64,000 nucleotides of DNA, from positions 1,860,001 to 1,924,000 of the forward strand of contig NW_027480494.1 in the NCBI RefSeq assembly GCF_051401765.1. The letters run 5' to 3'. The stretch comes from Calliopsis andreniformis. Taxonomy: Eukaryota; Arthropoda; Insecta; Hymenoptera; Andrenidae. The notes beneath the pieces were generated by a model, which had not been told where the DNA came from, made no database searches, and saw only the letters and a list, made by a program, of their open reading frames with translations. The position numbers and the translations under genes were made by a program. Below are positions 63,582-64,000 of the stretch, piece after piece. How positions within the stretch are numbered: the stretch's first letter is position 1; every line of letters starts with the position of its first letter.

Positions 63582-64000
63582 CAGCCATAGCGATAGCCGT
63601 AGCAGCCGTAGGCATAGCCATAGCAGCCATAGCTATATCCATAGCAGACACACACATAGACACAGCCATAGCAGCCATAATCATAGCCATAGCCATAGCA
63701 GCCAATGCCATAGCCATAGCCATAGCCATAGCAGCCGATGCCATATCCATAGCCATAACAGCTGTAGCTATTGCCGAAGCGGCCATAGCCATAGCCACAG
63801 CAGCCTTAGCCATAGCCATAGCCAAAGCAGACATAGCCATAGCCATAGCCATAGCCATAGCAGCCTTAGCCATAGCCATAGTCATAGCAGCCATAGCCAT
63901 AGCCATAGCCATAGCAGCCATAGCCAAAGCCATAGCAGCCATAGCCATAGCAGCCGCAGCCATAGCCATAGCCATAGCAGCCATTGCCATAGCCATAGCA
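63582..64000 (+). repeat. Right-edge array segment
   Basis: 63,582-63,914 matches 44,591-44,923 at offset 18,991 bp, sharing the GACACACACAT core followed by AGACACAGCC and the rare GCCGAAGCGGCC. The last 86 bases switch to text like 18.29-18.37 kb and 39.88 kb. The array continues past the window edge. Confidence 0.82.
63647..63657 (+). repeat. GACACACACAT module at 63.6 kb
   Basis: Followed by AGACACAGCC. Belongs to the segment shared with 44.59-44.92 kb. Confidence 0.85.

Larger units (their letters stand above)
1..64000 (+). repeat. Hexamer-based complex satellite array filling the window
   Basis: Every line of the sequence is built from CATAGC hexamers with a periodic extra AGC, most often three hexamers plus AGC (21 bp). 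Units with two, four or more hexamers (15, 27, 33 bp) are interspersed. Frequent single-base variants of GCCATAGCC are GCCGTAGCC, GCCACAGCC, GACATAGCC, GTCATAGCC, GCTATAGCC, GCCAAAGCC, GCCAGAGCC and GCCTTAGCC. These variants occur in fixed orders that repeat over hundreds to thousands of bases, which defines the higher-order repeats listed below. No stretch of unrelated sequence longer than a few bases was seen, and both window edges fall inside the array. No run of CTATGG units occurs on the + strand, so there is no inverted segment. A family match to a named satellite could not be made. Confidence 0.98.

Noticed and set aside
4466..63657. GACACACACAT cores as promoters, protein-binding sites or transposon ends
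   Set aside because: No terminal repeats, target duplications or adjacent gene. The core sits in a normal repeat unit and moves with it. A binding role cannot be shown from sequence alone.
1..64000. A CRISPR array
   Set aside because: There are no distinct spacers. Variation lies within the unit and recurs in fixed order over kilobases, with no leader and no cas genes.
1..64000. A telomere or a known centromeric satellite
   Set aside because: CATAGC is not a telomere-type G-rich repeat, the unit does not match a centromere family I recognise, and no CENP-B-box-like motif was seen.
1..64000. Hairpins at GCTATAGC and GCCATGGC as terminators or origins
   Set aside because: These 8-bp palindromes arise from single substitutions in the unit, lack loops and U-tracts, and are scattered without relation to any gene.

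Overview
The whole 64 kb window is one uninterrupted satellite array. I see no single-copy sequence, no recognisable gene, no RNA gene, no transposon, no CRISPR array and no phage or plasmid feature. The basic text on the + strand is (CATAGC)n followed by an extra AGC triplet. This gives mostly 21-bp units (three hexamers plus AGC), with 15-, 27- and 33-bp variants. The array already runs at base 1 and still runs at base 64,000, so its true length exceeds the window. Orientation is the same throughout (CATAGC on +, CTATGG on -). A complex satellite with nested kilobase repeats suggests a eukaryote; nothing visible fixes the species.

Above the 21-bp unit lie nested higher-order repeats. From 1 to about 18.6 kb there are variant-rich segments with several near-identical copy pairs (6.66-9.53 / 10.31-13.15 kb; 9.50-10.33 / 13.71-14.55 kb; 12.55-13.48 / 16.96-17.88 kb). 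From about 19 to 34.4 kb a domain lacks the GACACACACAT-bearing module and contains shuffled 1.2-1.8 kb copies. A 1.6 kb block at 17.88 kb recurs at 34.45 kb. From 37.3 to 42.5 kb there are two tandem copies of a roughly 3 kb unit. From 48.4 to 60.1 kb a roughly 4 kb super-repeat alternates two kinds of segment, bounded by a shared +1 insertion (GCCATTAGCC). The last 4 kb is a mosaic of segments found elsewhere in the window.

Very long open frames exist (6132 codons on +, 5549 on -), but I do not call them genes. The hexamer has a stop in only one of six frames, and the codons of the three long frames (Ala-Ile, His-Ser, Met-Ala) mostly lie two or more substitutions from a stop. The two other open frames (Leu-Trp, Gly-Tyr) use codons one step from a stop and yield only short ORFs, as codon arithmetic predicts. 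The main puzzle is how few frame-changing indels there are. Bookkeeping of the reading frame over 64 kb closes with 16 events, which are copies of only three mutations. All positions and copy boundaries were found by eye and need confirmation by self-alignment.
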